Below, in pieces: positions 1-13,400 of a DNA stretch of 64,000 bases. The notes below the pieces were generated by a model that made no database searches, had not been told where the DNA came from, and was given only the letters and a program-made list of their open reading frames with translations. Source of the stretch: Talpa occidentalis (taxonomy: Eukaryota; Chordata; Mammalia; Eulipotyphla; Talpidae); NCBI RefSeq assembly GCF_014898055.3, contig NW_026555331.1:111349194-111413193 (forward strand), in the 5' to 3' direction. Every line of letters starts with the position of its first letter. Within the stretch, counting starts at the first letter, position 1. A program made the position numbers and the translations under genes.

Positions 1-1274
1 AAATAAAGGGTAGAGGATTGGAGCAAGTGACTGCTAGGTGCCTGCTTCATTCTTTCTCGTATCAGGTAATTTGGGATGTCTACTACTGTGGGAGGCAGAA
101 AGGATAAAATACACCCAATGATGAATTTAAAACAAAATAACATGCAACTTCAAGAAATTCTGTCTTAGAAGTGGTTTATTAAAAGTCTTAACAATACAGC
201 TTGAAATCTGTACATGCACACACACAGACACACATGTACTTTCAAATAATGTCACATGTACACACAATGGGAAATCTTACACTAAAAATTTTGGGTTTAA
301 GGTGAACTTTCTTCATTAAAAAATAATGTCCCTTTCAAAAATGCCTTTAAAAAGTCATTAAAGGTCATGCAAATGCCCTGTCAACAGTTCATGAGAATCT
401 GGGTTCATTATTCACTCTCTCACTGTTAGCTTGAAGAAGCAAAGCTGAGATTTACTGAACAAAAGGGTAAACTTGAACATTGCTTATCTTATACATTGAT
501 TCAACAGTCAATACAGAGAAATAACATAAAAACTCAATTAAAAATGCCTTGGGAATAAATTTCCCTTAAAATGAAGCTGTTTGTTTTTTTTTTTAAAGCT
601 TTCATGAATAATGAAAAAATGCTGTCACAGTTTATAAAGATATCTGCCATTTTTTCTACTGAGCTGAACACACTGCAGGCTTCTGAAAAATTCTAGCCCC
701 ATACTCAGGGCAACAACCCCTTACTCTTTCATTCCTTTACTCCCAGCTCCAATTTTTTTTTTTTTTTACTACTCTTTTAAGAACCACTTTTCTTCCATCT
801 CTTGTACATTAAAATAGGAGGTGAACTAGAATAGTCAGGCACAAAGAGTTTTTTCACTCTCATCTATAGACACTATATCACCATTCCCCATCCCTAGGAA
901 GAACACAGCCTCCTGCATATGTTCAGCAAAGGACACAGACAGGGGCAACCATCACTCCAGGGTGGGCCTGGCTAATCAATCACATAGCAAATGAATCCCC
1001 TTTCCTTCCAGTGCAGCACAGTGATCCCGGCAGCCTCTGGAAAGGAGCAGCAGCACAGAAGAAGAAACCTCTTTGCTGGGGCTGAGTCAGCAGATGGACT
1101 CCCAGGAGGAAGCCAAGGGGATGTAGGGGCTTGTGCGCTGCATCTCAGCCTCTCTAGCATCCAGCACTGCGGGCTCTCGTACATCAAGGGTAACAATGAT
1201 GTTACCAACTCTACTAACAGGAGCAGTAGTTTACACACACATAGCACTTAAGGGGTGTTGAGGACAGTACCAAG

Positions 1275-1565
1275 CCAGGGGCCATTCTGCAGCCCACAGG
1301 CCAAGTTGGGTCCCACCACTTACTTTTGTACAGTTCTGAAATTTTTTGAAGGATGTATTTTTTTACATTTTCCTTTTTTTTTTTAAAGAGAAGACTCTGT
1401 GACCTGTGGACATTACATGAAAGTCAATTTTCGACAATCATAAAGAAAGTTTTCTTGGAACACAGCCAGGCTCATTCATTTACATAGTGTTTGTGGCCCC
1501 TTTCACATATGACCTGTAAATTCCAAAATATTGACAAGAAATGTTTACTGACCCTTATTGGCCCT
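1275..1565 (+). mobile_element. hAT-type DNA transposon fossil (candidate)
   Basis: The order of phrases (a cccaccac block, tttttacatttt, gtgacctgtgga, aaagttttcttggaacacag, gctcattcatttaca) follows a common non-autonomous mammalian hAT element as I remember it, with extensive decay. The exact subfamily and ends are not determined. Confidence 0.5.
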
Positions 1566-2014
1566 GACAGAAATTCTGTGAGTTAAGAAAAGCAGTTTTC
1601 CTTCTTTAATCGAAAGTTAAAAATCTCATCTAGCAAAAAATGCTCATGCTTTGCTCCCTGGACAACAAGTCAACCCCTTTGTAAAGGTTCAATGTTTACT
1701 CCCCTGGATAAATGATGATTTTCAAGATTCTCGAAGGTTTAATAGGATAAAGTTTGTGTCCTGCAAATGTCAGGATGAAGGAGATGCTTTCTGTATCTTG
1801 GGCCTTTAGGCTCCTTCTCCCTTCTGTTAGAAGGCAGACCTCAGAGGATGACTTTGATAAATCCAGATATGAAGGAGTACCTGCATCTCGTGTCAGGGAT
1901 CTGGATTGTGGCTGGCAAGCAACTTCTTCCTTCCTCCCTTCAGTGTAGCTCTTACAAATGGTAAAGTCTGACTTTAAATTTGGAGACTGGAACTTCTTGT
2001 CTACCACAGAATAA

Positions 2015-2130
2015 GTGGAATTTATGCCTATTTAAAGATGAAGAAACTGAGGTACAAAGAGGTTGAGAATCTTGCCCGTATTCACACAATCATCACATGG
2101 GATTTGAAGCCTGAAGTCCAGCGCTCACAT
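2015..2130 (-). repeat. MIR SINE remnant
   Basis: The run atgaagaaactgaggtaca, then aagaggttgagaatcttgcc and a cacacaatcatcaca block, is the antisense of the conserved MIR core with its usual spacing. Confidence 0.65.
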
Positions 2131-2149
2131 TTTTTACTATTTTCAAAGG

Positions 2150-2540
2150 AGAACTGGATAACTATACAGTGGAAAAAAATCATTTGATGGAATACTACAC
2201 AGCCTTTAAAAATTATGTTCATGCGTTAATTAGCTCTCAAAAATGACAAGGATGAGGAAATAAAATTTATGTTGTGTATTTTGCATAGATTTCAATAGTA
2301 GTATAAATTTCTGGTCAATGTGTATTTTATATTGATTATTCTTACTAAAGTATGTATGTATTAAAAATTCAAGATAAAGATACAGCATATGATAATTATT
2401 TTTTTTAATTCTTTTGAAAACCAGAAGGAAATTAACCAAAGTGTTAATAGCAATTATTTGTGGTAATAGGAAGGTAGGTTATTTTTTTCCTGCCTGTCTA
2501 TATTTTTCTAATTTTCTCTAATGATACATTGATTTTTACT
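2150..2540 (+). mobile_element. Ancient L1 3'-end fragment
   Basis: It contains tggaatactacacagcc followed by a Lys/Asn-rich AT stretch and a closing ttttctaattttctctaatg motif, as in the 3' untranslated ends of old mammalian L1 elements. Strongly diverged, with no coding capacity. Confidence 0.5.
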
Positions 2541-4131
2541 TATATTTGATTAGAGGTATATCCACTGTTCTCTAATAAAGAAATAGAGATTGACATCTAG
2601 GAGAGCATGAGAAACAGTCTGGACTCTCACCCTGTACTCTGTTCGAGCTTTGCTGAAGCCCTTCCGGCAGGTCAGCATTCTGCTGTGCCAGGAGCACTAA
2701 CTCCATGCACAAAAGGTCTTATCCTCTACCCACCCTGTGCAGGCAGGTAGACAGCCTGGATCCTGCAATTAGCACTGCAGACAGTGTGATTCAAGATGGG
2801 TTTCACTGAGACACAAGAGGCCAGGAAGATATCCTATCTTGGGATCAGGGGCAATCCTGGATTCTGGGGCCTCTTGAACTGGGGTCATTTCAGGGTGTTT
2901 ACTCAACTTACTTTAACCCAGCCAGGGTTAAGCCCCCCCTTATCCTGACCCTTGAAGCCAGAACCTCGGGGAACATGAGAGTTTATACCACACTTCATAA
3001 TTCATAGAGGATGGTATAATCACAACATCAATCCCGGTAAGTCACCTCACCACTGACTGGGCAATTCTGGGCCAGCCCCAGAGTCATCTTCTATAAATGA
3101 TGGCAGGGTTTCCCCAAACATACTGGTTTGAACCATTGAAACTGCTTATACACGACTGTTTTTGATCTACAAAAACCGAATTTCATGTGCTGAAATTCCA
3201 GTTTTCTGCAGGACTGTGCAGAAAACAGTGAAACTAAATAGATGCAATTGCCCTTTATGATCTTGAAAGTTCTTGATAGGCGATGACCTTCCAGAGAACA
3301 TAATGGAAACAATTCCAAAGGGGAGATCCATAGCTGAGGGTCCAATGGACAGAAGGATTGCCAGAGTTGGTGTGAATATCAGTATTGAAATTAACTTTTT
3401 AAATTATTTTTTAAAGTACATCTGTGACATGCATCCCTCCACTATGAAATTAGTGCTTGCTGAAGAGGTATTTCCCTCTGTCAGAGCCAACAGGAATGCT
3501 GGTAACCTCTGCCCCAAGGATTTTTTTTTTTTTGATTGGTGGGTTGGTTTTGCCCCTATATATCTACCCATCTTCAGACTGAATGACTGTGCCTTTCTCA
3601 GTCCTGAGAATAAGGATCTGAAAATAAGATTTTATACCACTGCTAAGCGAGGCAAGAAATAAACCCTGAAAGAGGAAGAGAACTATTGGAAATGCTAGGT
3701 AAATAGCATGAGAATGCCAAGTTGCCCCTAACCTTAGCAAACAGATTAAACAGAATTAATAACTACTCCATTTTTTGTTTTTGTTGTTTAAAGAAAGCTG
3801 TTGGTTATCTTGCAAACCATATGTGCTCTGGGAACTTTGTCCCAAAGGCCCCACACACTCATGGAAGGATTTGCCAAGCTTCTCAGAAGGTGAGGGCAGA
3901 ACCCTGCAAAAAACTGGTATTAACTTCTCTAAGTCTAACTTAATATTGTTATTTTCCTAGCTTAAACTTCTCTAGCAACTAGATACTTTGATAATTATAC
4001 CTCAAGAAAAAATAACTTTAAAATTATAAGTATGACTTAAAACTGATAATGTGCCTGCAAAATATATCTGTGGAGAAAATTTCACATAAAATTTCCACAA
4101 CCATTTCTCAGTGTTTAAAAACATGCAGAGA

Positions 4132-4450
4132 GGGCCTCCCCTGGTGGCACAGCAGTTGAGTGCTGGGCTGCGAAGCTGCCCGCAGCCTCTGCAGCACCGG
4201 TTCGATTCCTGGCCGCCGGCAAGGGTCCCACATGGCGTGACAGACCTCTCCTGTTGCGCCTGCTGCTCCCCTTAGCAGTGTATTTCAGTCAGTCTGCCTG
4301 TTCTGTTCCCCGCACAGGCTCTGGTGAATTCTCTCACCCTCCTGCGCTTCTGACTGTACCCAGTGCTTGTATAAATAAATAAATAAATCCTAAAAATAAA
4401 TAAATAAATAAATAGTATGTAATGTAGTTATATAAAAATAAATAAATAAA
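4132..4450 (+). mobile_element. tRNA-derived SINE, full length
   Basis: The copy begins gggcctcccctggtggcac, with tRNA-like A box and B box (ggttcgattcc), then the family body with cctctcctgt and gctgctcccc, and ends in an (AAAT)n tail. A 13-bp direct repeat, taaaaacatgcag, flanks it at 4116-4128 and 4451-4463. The tail is unusual: two AAAT arrays are separated by about 25 bp of other sequence and lie inside the duplication. Confidence 0.92.
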
Positions 4451-4642
4451 TAAAAACATGCAGGGAAATAATACACATCTGTACTATAATAGGAGAAAGG
4501 AGGGAGAAAAAGTGGATGGACTAGGAGAGCCTGGACATCAATGGAATCTAAAGTGTGCTTTTTTTTTAACAGTCCTCCCGCCTTAAATAAAGGTGATTGA
4601 AGAAAACAGCAAAATTTTTATAGCTGTTAAATATGAGTGATG

Positions 4643-4684
4643 GATATATATACATATATATACACACATATATGTATATATATA
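4643..4684. repeat. TA/CA-rich microsatellite, near-palindromic
   Basis: Alternating TATATA and ACACAC units form a nearly self-complementary run of about 40 bp. Confidence 0.85.
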
Positions 4685-5689
4685 AGAATGCCTTTTATAT
4701 TCAATTATTTTCTCTGATTAATATATAACACAATTAAAATTTGTATTTAGGAATTCTATGTTTTATTAATTTTATCTGATTATTGAAAACTAAGGTTGGC
4801 TTAATAACTGTAGCACTTTAAATATTAAGGAATAATACAAGGTAAGATCAAAAGTGGCTGTTGCCAGAAATGCAAGTGGGTACATAAGTGATATTACTTT
4901 CATACTGATTATGCTATCTTTTTCTCTGCTGTATTCTGGCATGTTAAGGAGAACTAAAATATATTTTCAACAATCGAAGGAGGAAGCAAAATATTAAAGA
5001 AGATGCTTAGAGATCAGTGTTCATATTACATTTTGTGAAACCCCATAGAAGCCTGTTTCTCTTAGATAAAGAATATTAATAGGAACATTTCAATCCTCTA
5101 CAACTGAATCTTTCCAGAGCAGACGTGGTACATAGCTGGACAGTCTTTACAAAACCATTCTGAACATAGTTATATAAAATCCCTCATCTACAAAAGAGCA
5201 GAGTTTCTGCTCCTACTCTCCACTTTCTAGTCAGGGAGTCTTTTCCTTGGTTCCCTGCTGTGCAGGAGGGTTTTTTTGTTTGTTTGTTTTTACTTCTCAA
5301 GCATCATACAACAAGGTGGGCTAAGTCTGCTCATTTACAAAGTGTTCATTCTTCATCTGGAAAGCTAATGTGGGAAGCACCACCCTCGGCAGATCTGTGT
5401 ATAGGGTGGGAGAAGGGAAAAATCAAGGAACAGCTCAAAGGAAGCACAACTGGCCCCCAAAAGGCTCAAGGCACTCCCACTCTAGGGAGTAGAGTGTCAA
5501 GGGAATGTTTATTTTGGTCTGATGCCCACAACCATCATGAGACATGCCTATACATAGGCTCTAGAGCTTCACCCCAACTGGGTCTGCAACCATAGTTCTT
5601 AAGCATATGTAGGAGGCAGCCAACAGTGGTGCATGCAGCCCAGATTTGAAGAGCTATCAACTGGGTTCCAATGCAATCTTTACTATTCA

Positions 5690-5860
5690 TTGAAAAGAAT
5701 ATTCACCTTTTGAAACCTACTTTTCATCACTAATGCTGTATAGATATTGCCTCTCACATTGGCATGATGTGAAGATCAAACCAGATGATGTACAGAAAAT
5801 GCCTTGAACAGTGCCCAACACCACATAAGCCCAGTAGAACAGTAGCTGTTGTTTATTCAC
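5690..5860 (+). repeat. MIR SINE remnant
   Basis: The phrase tgaagatcaaaccagatgat followed by gaacagtgcccaac and tagctgttgtt matches the 3' half of MIR in sense orientation, diverged. Confidence 0.55.
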
Positions 5861-7334
5861 TTTTCATCCAAAGTGCTTTCATGTTCTCCACTACACTCTG
5901 CCAAGGCTCATTAATTTGCAGTTCTGGTCCCTGTTCTAAGCCTAGTTCTCAGGACATCAACTGACTTGGAATTCTTAGACCTCATCTGTGTCACTAACTT
6001 GAAATCTGGCCCCAAATTTCTGATTCCCTAGGTTGCTCTCAGTCCATACCTGATCTTGCAAGCATGTTCTAAAGGCCCTCCTTTATGGCCCTCTCCAACA
6101 CACAATCAGACATCTGAGTAAAGAACTGAAAGTCTCACCAGAGATTCTGGAGGATATTCTATCTTCTCCACCTCCATGCATTTAAGTGTGGAGATCTTCA
6201 GTCACTTATCGGGACAGTAACTTACTCTATTTAGATGGAAGGACTTCTAGCAAAGAAGATTCAATAGCATTTCTCATTTTTCACTCTCTTATACATTCAG
6301 TAATATTTTACCTGACCTCCAGAAAATAATGCAGCGTTATACTTTTGAGCATTCTGTCAATTCAAAATTAGTGACCCTAAACCACTTCAAATATGAAACA
6401 CTTCAATTACCCTCTTGATAAAAGGACTAGGTATACCAGATAAGCAGATGAAATGCAGTGATCAAGAACGTAGGAAATTTCTCTTCACTGAGTTTCATGG
6501 ATTGGTTATTTACTGTGAAGGCTGCCACTAAGGAACTATAGAAAGTCCCAAAGTAATCGAATAAATACACATTTCAGTTAAATGTGATACCTTCCACACA
6601 ATTCCAGGTGAGGAAGCATTTGTTAATGGGTAAGGAGGCAGACAAAAGAAAAGGGAGGAGGGTAATGAAAGAATAGTTGGGGGCTAAGAGGGTAACTTGA
6701 ACTAATTAAATTTAATCTCTGCTATTCCTTCAAGGACAAGGGTGATAATTATAGAGACAATTATACTACATACATAGTTGAGAATTTAGAAAATCCCATT
6801 CCTGGGACCAAAGAAGCAAAAGGCCATCCTTCTTCCCGTGGAGATTCTAAAGAGGCTCTCACAATTCTGTAGACAACTTCTAGCTGGAATTTCACAATTC
6901 CTTACACAAATCCAGCTCCAGCTCCTAAAACGTTTTCACCTACACAAGTAGGATCATTTCCCATCACTCTAGAATCTTTGTATAAAGACTGACTAACATA
7001 CAATCTCAGCAAACTATTTTGAATCTGGCAAACCTACATCATGCTCTCTGGTTACCATGAACAGTACTGTCAAGCACACCTGTCAACCTAAAAATCTATA
7101 TCATAATGACTGGTAATAACAGTTTCACTCAAGAGGTTTAAATCTTGACAAGGAAAAATTTTTCAAAAATGTAAAACAGGAATCATAAAAATATAGGATA
7201 AACATGTGTCATGAGTTATTTAACTCAATAATGAAAAAATCAGTAGGATGGTAGAACAAGTTCAAAGAGCACTTGAAAGGGAAGGCATATGTAGCATTTT
7301 TCAAAAAGAAAATAAGGGGGGGGGTAGGAGTTGT

Positions 7335-7425
7335 ATGGAAAATATAACCAAGATGAAAATGTATACATTGTGCAAAAATGAAAAATTATGTGAAAAATAT
7401 ATAAGATAAAATAAATAAAAAGAAT
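7335..7425 (+). mobile_element. L1 3' terminus (candidate)
   Basis: The stretch with gtatacattgtgcaaaaa, then gaaaaattatgtg and an AATAAA-rich tail, resembles the 3' end of the L1 at 26330-26410, where a similar acattgtacaaaaa, gatgtaaaatata series occurs. This suggests two 3' ends of related L1 copies. Confidence 0.4.
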
Positions 7426-10400
7426 TTCAGTCCAAGATTGCTAGTTTATCCATAATGATAGTTAATATTCCACAGAACATTATAGTATCTGGGGTTACTT
7501 TTCCTACCACTTAGGTTTATGTGCTAAAAATCTACACATTAACATAGCACATTCCAGGTCTAGGCTAAAGGATATGGCAGTAAACCAAGAATATAACTAT
7601 AGCCTAGTGAAAACAAGAATGCTTCTCTGGAGGAGTAACTCATCCTTGGTCAGGTTTATGTTAAAAAATGAGGAGGAGAAGGGGGAGGAAGAGTTTCAAA
7701 TGATTTTATTTCTAGTAACCTATTAATTATTCATTTCAAAAAAAAAGAAAACATAACTCGGACTTTCTTGGACTTGAACCAAGTTAGACTCAAATGTAGA
7801 TTTTTTTTGTTGGTTTTCTCTTTTTCAGTTAGATCATCCTTAATCCAATTTCTGGATTTCTTACAGTAAAACATATAGCTGACTCATTAGGAAAAAAAAA
7901 AAAAAGACTTAACCTGTTACTTAGATATTCTAACTGACTCAGATGTTCTGAAAAAGAAACGTGTTGTCAATATTTGTGAGCATACTAAAGAGGAGGTCTA
8001 CACTTAAGAATGTAAGACATTTCAAAACCTCGGAACTTCATGCTTTTGATTTATGATTTAGATTTATGAGCACTGCAGAAGTACACAATTTAGAGATCAT
8101 TCTCATTTGAAACATTAAAAATTCTAGAAATTTTAACTAATAAGACTTAGAATTAATGTCACTATACTATGAGAATGTATTTTCTTCTGAAGACAGGAAT
8201 TGGAAGAAAGGCATTTTTACCACTTTCACCTTTTGAATTTTCTATTATAATTATTTTAGTATGTATGTAAAGTTGGGAAAATACTTTTAAAATAAAAACA
8301 TTATTTACAAGGACATGTTTTCACCATATAGGAAATACAAATCACTGAGCCATGATAGAAGCTAGGAATTAAAAAAAACCCTCCAAGAACACCTTGGAAA
8401 AGAAAATTATTTAACATACAGCTATCTGTGACTTAGAGTACAATATCTTGAAAAAGAGAAAAAGCAATTCCATATGGACAGTTTTAATTTTAGATGGCTT
8501 CTCTTGTCAACTTGGTTTCTATTTCTCTTTTCCTTTGAAATTCTGTAAGGGGTTGATGGTAGGAGAGAATTGTCAGTGCTTTCATTAAAGAAAAAGTCAT
8601 TTCAGACTGAAAGCCTCTTCTGAGCCACTTAGAATATTTCAGAAAAGAAAATTACTCTTAATATCTAGGAAGTGTTTTCTCAGTATTTTTCTTACTATGA
8701 GAAAGGCTAAATGAGACATCTTAATGCATTTGTCATTTTGTTCCCTCCTTGTACCCCAATCCAAACAAAACCAATTCATTAAATTTTTCTCCCTATTCTG
8801 TCACAGAATTCATCAGCTAAATTCAGTAAGATTTGGTATGACTTTTACATTAATCAGGAAGCCAGTAGGCTATCAGGAGGTACTAATGACCGATTAGGAT
8901 ATTAGGGCCCACACTAGTGGCCAAATAACTGTGGTGGGCACATCACCAGCAATACCAGAGACAGAACTCAAGTCAACTGCTCAATTACCATACAGTTAGG
9001 CCATGTATACGCTATGCAGAGGAGAACTGTCCTCTCAGTGACAGCTGACAAAAACAGATCCATGTATGCGTGTGACACACCCGTGACACAGCAAACAGGT
9101 TTCCATTGACTATTTCCTTTGAGTCCAGATTTCCCTGCACTGGCAGAGGACTTTTCCTCCTCTCAACAGCCCCCTAGCAGACTGGACTTTTTACAAGGAG
9201 AGGATTCAGATCCTGAAACAATGAGAAAATGGAGTTGAAACAGATGTGCAACAATCTTCTGTTCTAGTAAACAGCTTTCACAAGACTTGACTTTCTTCTC
9301 CGATGAAATGTGAAATAGCATTTCCTGTATCTTAATTTAATCTGCCTAATAAAATGTCTCATAGGATTACATCATCTGCAACTGTTCAGAATTTAAGGCA
9401 AATTCATTTAACTTTAGAGATACACTCTTTGAAATTAGATCCGGTGACTACAGTAATAATACTCCCTGCCCTTGAGCCTTCTAAGCATGGGCGCATAGAG
9501 CTGCATCCACCTCTTCTTGAACCCCACCTGTGAGCTCTGTGTCACCATCTTGGGTAAAGGTGATGGACCATTGAGGAAGAAGTCACAGAGTCCCTATTGG
9601 TGGAAGGAAGCCTTGAAATGGGTGGCGGAAAAATCCCCTGATTTGCCTTGGGTGCGTTATTTCAAATTTGCCTTTGATTTTCCACAGGACCAGTTATCAG
9701 AGATTTCATTTCAAAGTAAGCAGTGAAGTTAAATTGCTCTTCTATAAGAAAGGCATCTTTCCACAACTGGATGCAAAGCATAAACCCAAGGTTTATGTTT
9801 GAGGACAGGGGATTTTATTACTGTAGTCACCAGATCTACCAGATCTGGCTTGTTAAATACAAAACTTGTTTAGAGAAGGTGTACGGCAAATGGAAGTTAT
9901 CGGGTTTTTTTCTGCGCTTCTGCTATTAGCATCACTATCAACACCTGTGGTCATGTACCCAGGCCTGATGGCAGCACCTGGGGTATGGTGTGGGCATGTG
10001 TGAGTGGGTGCACCTGAGCCAGGAGACTGAGCACATAAGGGTGGCAGAAGACCTTATGCAGGGGTGCAGTAGAGACCAGTGAAGAGACCACAAGAGAACG
10101 CCAGTCAGCACACAAAGAGTAAAGATTTGCATGGGGCCAGGAGGCCTAACAGCCTCCTGACCCCCAAGCCCCAAGCCCCTCTACCCGCCCTGCACCTGGT
10201 TGCATCACTACAAATTGTGTAGAAAGATCATTAAAAGCCTGAAAAAGCCACTGAGTGCTGAGGACTCCTCCTTTACCCACTGCCTGGATCCATAGAGAAG
10301 CTGCCCAGTGCCTTGCTGGCATTTCAGAGGGGAAAAGTGATGTTTTCCTTTAAAATGTTTCTCTCCTTCAAGCTCCTCTTAGAACTGCTGAAAGTACAAT

Positions 10401-13400
10401 ACAGAGAGCACCTGCTCTGTTGGTTTTGTGGAGCTGAAAAAAGATAAACCAGAATGTGGTGACTCCTCCAAGCCCCAGAAATGCCAAGGATTGCTGATTG
10501 ACTACATGGCCCTATCTGCCTATCTTCCAGTAAAACTAGTCCTGTGGTTTGTGTCCTGAGTTGGTGTCCTTAGTGACTATTGGAAGATAGTTTATACTAA
10601 GCCCTCCTCTCTGCTACAATGAATCTCTCTTGACCATCTTGCCAAATTCCTCCCTTAGTAAATGGAACCAGGAGTGGGAGTTTAAATCTTCTACATCTCT
10701 CCATTCTACCCCAATTTATTTTATGCATCTTATTAAGCAAATGAAAGTTATCCATTCTATGCTTAATACATTCCCATTGCTTCCCTCGCCCCCCATGAAT
10801 GTCCCCGGCCATCAACTCAAATTCTGTTAATCAATAAAAAACACAGAAGCCATGAAAGGGACTAAATTCACTGCAAAACTCCTCATGGGAGGCAAACCTA
10901 TTTCCTTGTATGAATCTCTGTTCAAGATGTTTGGGAAAATCTATTTAGAACTCTAATTTAATCACCAAAAATTGAGCCCCAAGCTTCAACTGGAAAATAA
11001 ATTAAAATGTTTTTTGATTATTCCTAAATAGCTAACAAAGACACTAGGCCTAAAGAGAAAAAAAATTGTGTGCCCCGGGCTCCTGGACACGTCAGTCAGA
11101 AGCTTCGGGCTCATCAGCCATCTGTATTGAGCAGCTGTCTGGGGATGCGTGTCAGAACTTTCATAACCCAGCATCAGGCAATTGAGTTTAAATGTCACTC
11201 CTGGCTAGATATCTGGGCACACCCCACACCCACCAGGTCCCATGAGTAAGACAAACTCCAGGCACCCGTAGTATGTGACATTGTTCATTGAACTGCACTG
11301 ACTTTATGATCTGTGGCTGGCACATTGTTAATTACATGGCAAGGAGAGGTCAAAATCAGGCTAAAATGGGATCCAGCTGTCCCACAACATAATCAAGCTC
11401 ACCTGAGACACTGAGTCATTGCCTTTAAATCACTCCCATAAGCACCAGCTCTTGCAGTCTCTCTTTATAGTAAACCACGAATGCAGTTGCTGAATCCTGC
11501 AGTTTTCAACCAGTAAATGACATTTCTTTAGCACACTCCAAATTTGAACCTTATTTTCCCAAAGGAAAAAGAAAGGGATTAAGAATGGTAGAAGCCAAGA
11601 AGGAAGGGAAGACCTAGAAAAGAAGGGGACTAACGAGGTGGAGGAGAAAAGTGACATCAAAAGAGGAGTGGGAGGGAATTAAGCAAAGAGAAAAACTGCA
11701 TTTGAAACATCATAAGAGAGACAAAGTTAGAAGGAAAAAATAATGGGAAAGGGAAAAGAAAGTGTAAGAGAAATAAAGGTGGTATATTGAGATGAGCAAA
11801 TTAATAAAGTTTTATCACTTTCAAATATTGAATATGGCTTCAGAGCAAGTTGTCATCTACTTTCATCACCTCACCCCATACAAATTAGTAATAACAAAGC
11901 TTTTTACATGTATTCAGCAAATTTCCAAAGTATTTAATTGGAATTGGGAAAACAATTGCAGCCCCTCACTGGGCTGCAAGGAAATACTCCCTTTAGGACA
12001 AATAGAAGCAAGCAAGTAGACAAGAGGACACAGGGTCACCTTCAAAGGTCTTCTTACTCTACAGGGACACTTTGCTTACACTCTTCTCCAAGTCTAATTT
12101 AAACACAACAAATGGCCATGATCACAGCAGAATGAGAAATGTCTTTCTCTATCCAGGAGAACATAGCTGCACTTAATGGCAGGATAAAATGTAATTTTTA
12201 AACATGATTTTCCATGAAGATTAGGATTCAGATTAGACATAAAAGCAAACTTTCAAGTCATATTTGAAATGATATGAAGGAGGCCACTACAGATTTTAAT
12301 AGTTTTGCATACTTGGAGAATATATTATTAATTACTAGAAATAATTTCAGTGTAGATTATAGTCTGCTAGATAAATGAATTCCAAAATGGCCTTTTACAA
12401 GCCAATGATTTGACATGCTCCCCAGGATTCACTGGCTGCTTTACATTAACTATTGTTTCCTCAAAGATCATTTGCAGGGTCCCAGCAGAATTTCACACCA
12501 GAAGACTGCTTCAAATAGGCTTCCTTATCAGCTCCTCATGCTAAAATGTCAGCAAAGTATCTTCTTACAAAGGACACTGTGCTAAAAAACAAACCCAAAC
12601 AAAATACAACCAAAACCATGAAAAGCTTCAAGCAGTTAAAGAGCATCAAACCAATGAAATAAACAGCCATTTAGAAAATGGAAATATAACAATATGGAAA
12701 AATGTTTATGCTTCCAGTAACAAAAGCAATAATCTGTCCTTTTGTATTATAATTATATAACATACACATATGATCAAAAACTAGAAAGAAACAGAACAAA
12801 AGTATAGCAATGAGAACATAGAACTTATTTTCTTTGTTTCCTTGATATTGTTAAGTTGATATTAATGTAAAAACTGAAAATTGAAAAAAAATTCAAGAAA
12901 AGAGAAAATCAGTTGACAGTTTTTAGAAGAACATACAATCTGTCAGACATTACTGACAGAGGCAAAAGAGAGCATATAGCAATTAAAAACACTAAGGAAG
13001 AAATGTGGCTGCTATTCCAGTAAGGAAAGGGATCCACTCAGAATCAGACATTGCATATTAAAAACCAGATAGGAAGGGGAAGAGTTCTCAGTGGAACTGA
13101 AATTAAAAGCTTCAAAGAATTAAATAAGATCAGCTTTCCAAATAGAAACTTCAATAATCAATACTTCAAACATAGCAAACTCTAGCAGAAAGTTGTGGGC
13201 TGTTGCAGATTGAAATATGCTTTTCTCTGCCTTGTCAGAAAACCTTCTGAACATGTAAGGTTTACAAAAGCTCATGATCCCTAACTCTGTAGCAATGGTT
13301 GCCAAACACATTCACAGATCAAGCAAGATATACTAGCAATTAAATACATCATCTGCAAAATAAAGCATAGGGAAATGGCATGGAAATAGTGCTTATTCAA

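Noticed and set aside
3273..3662. A 129-codon plus-strand open frame
   Set aside because: No recognisable domain, includes a poly-Phe run from a T homopolymer, and lacks splice or promoter context; chance frame in intron.
9517..9929. Two adjoining plus-strand frames (69 and 68 codons) that overlap slightly
   Set aside because: They resemble an operon-like pair only by chance; no known protein, and the host is a mammal.
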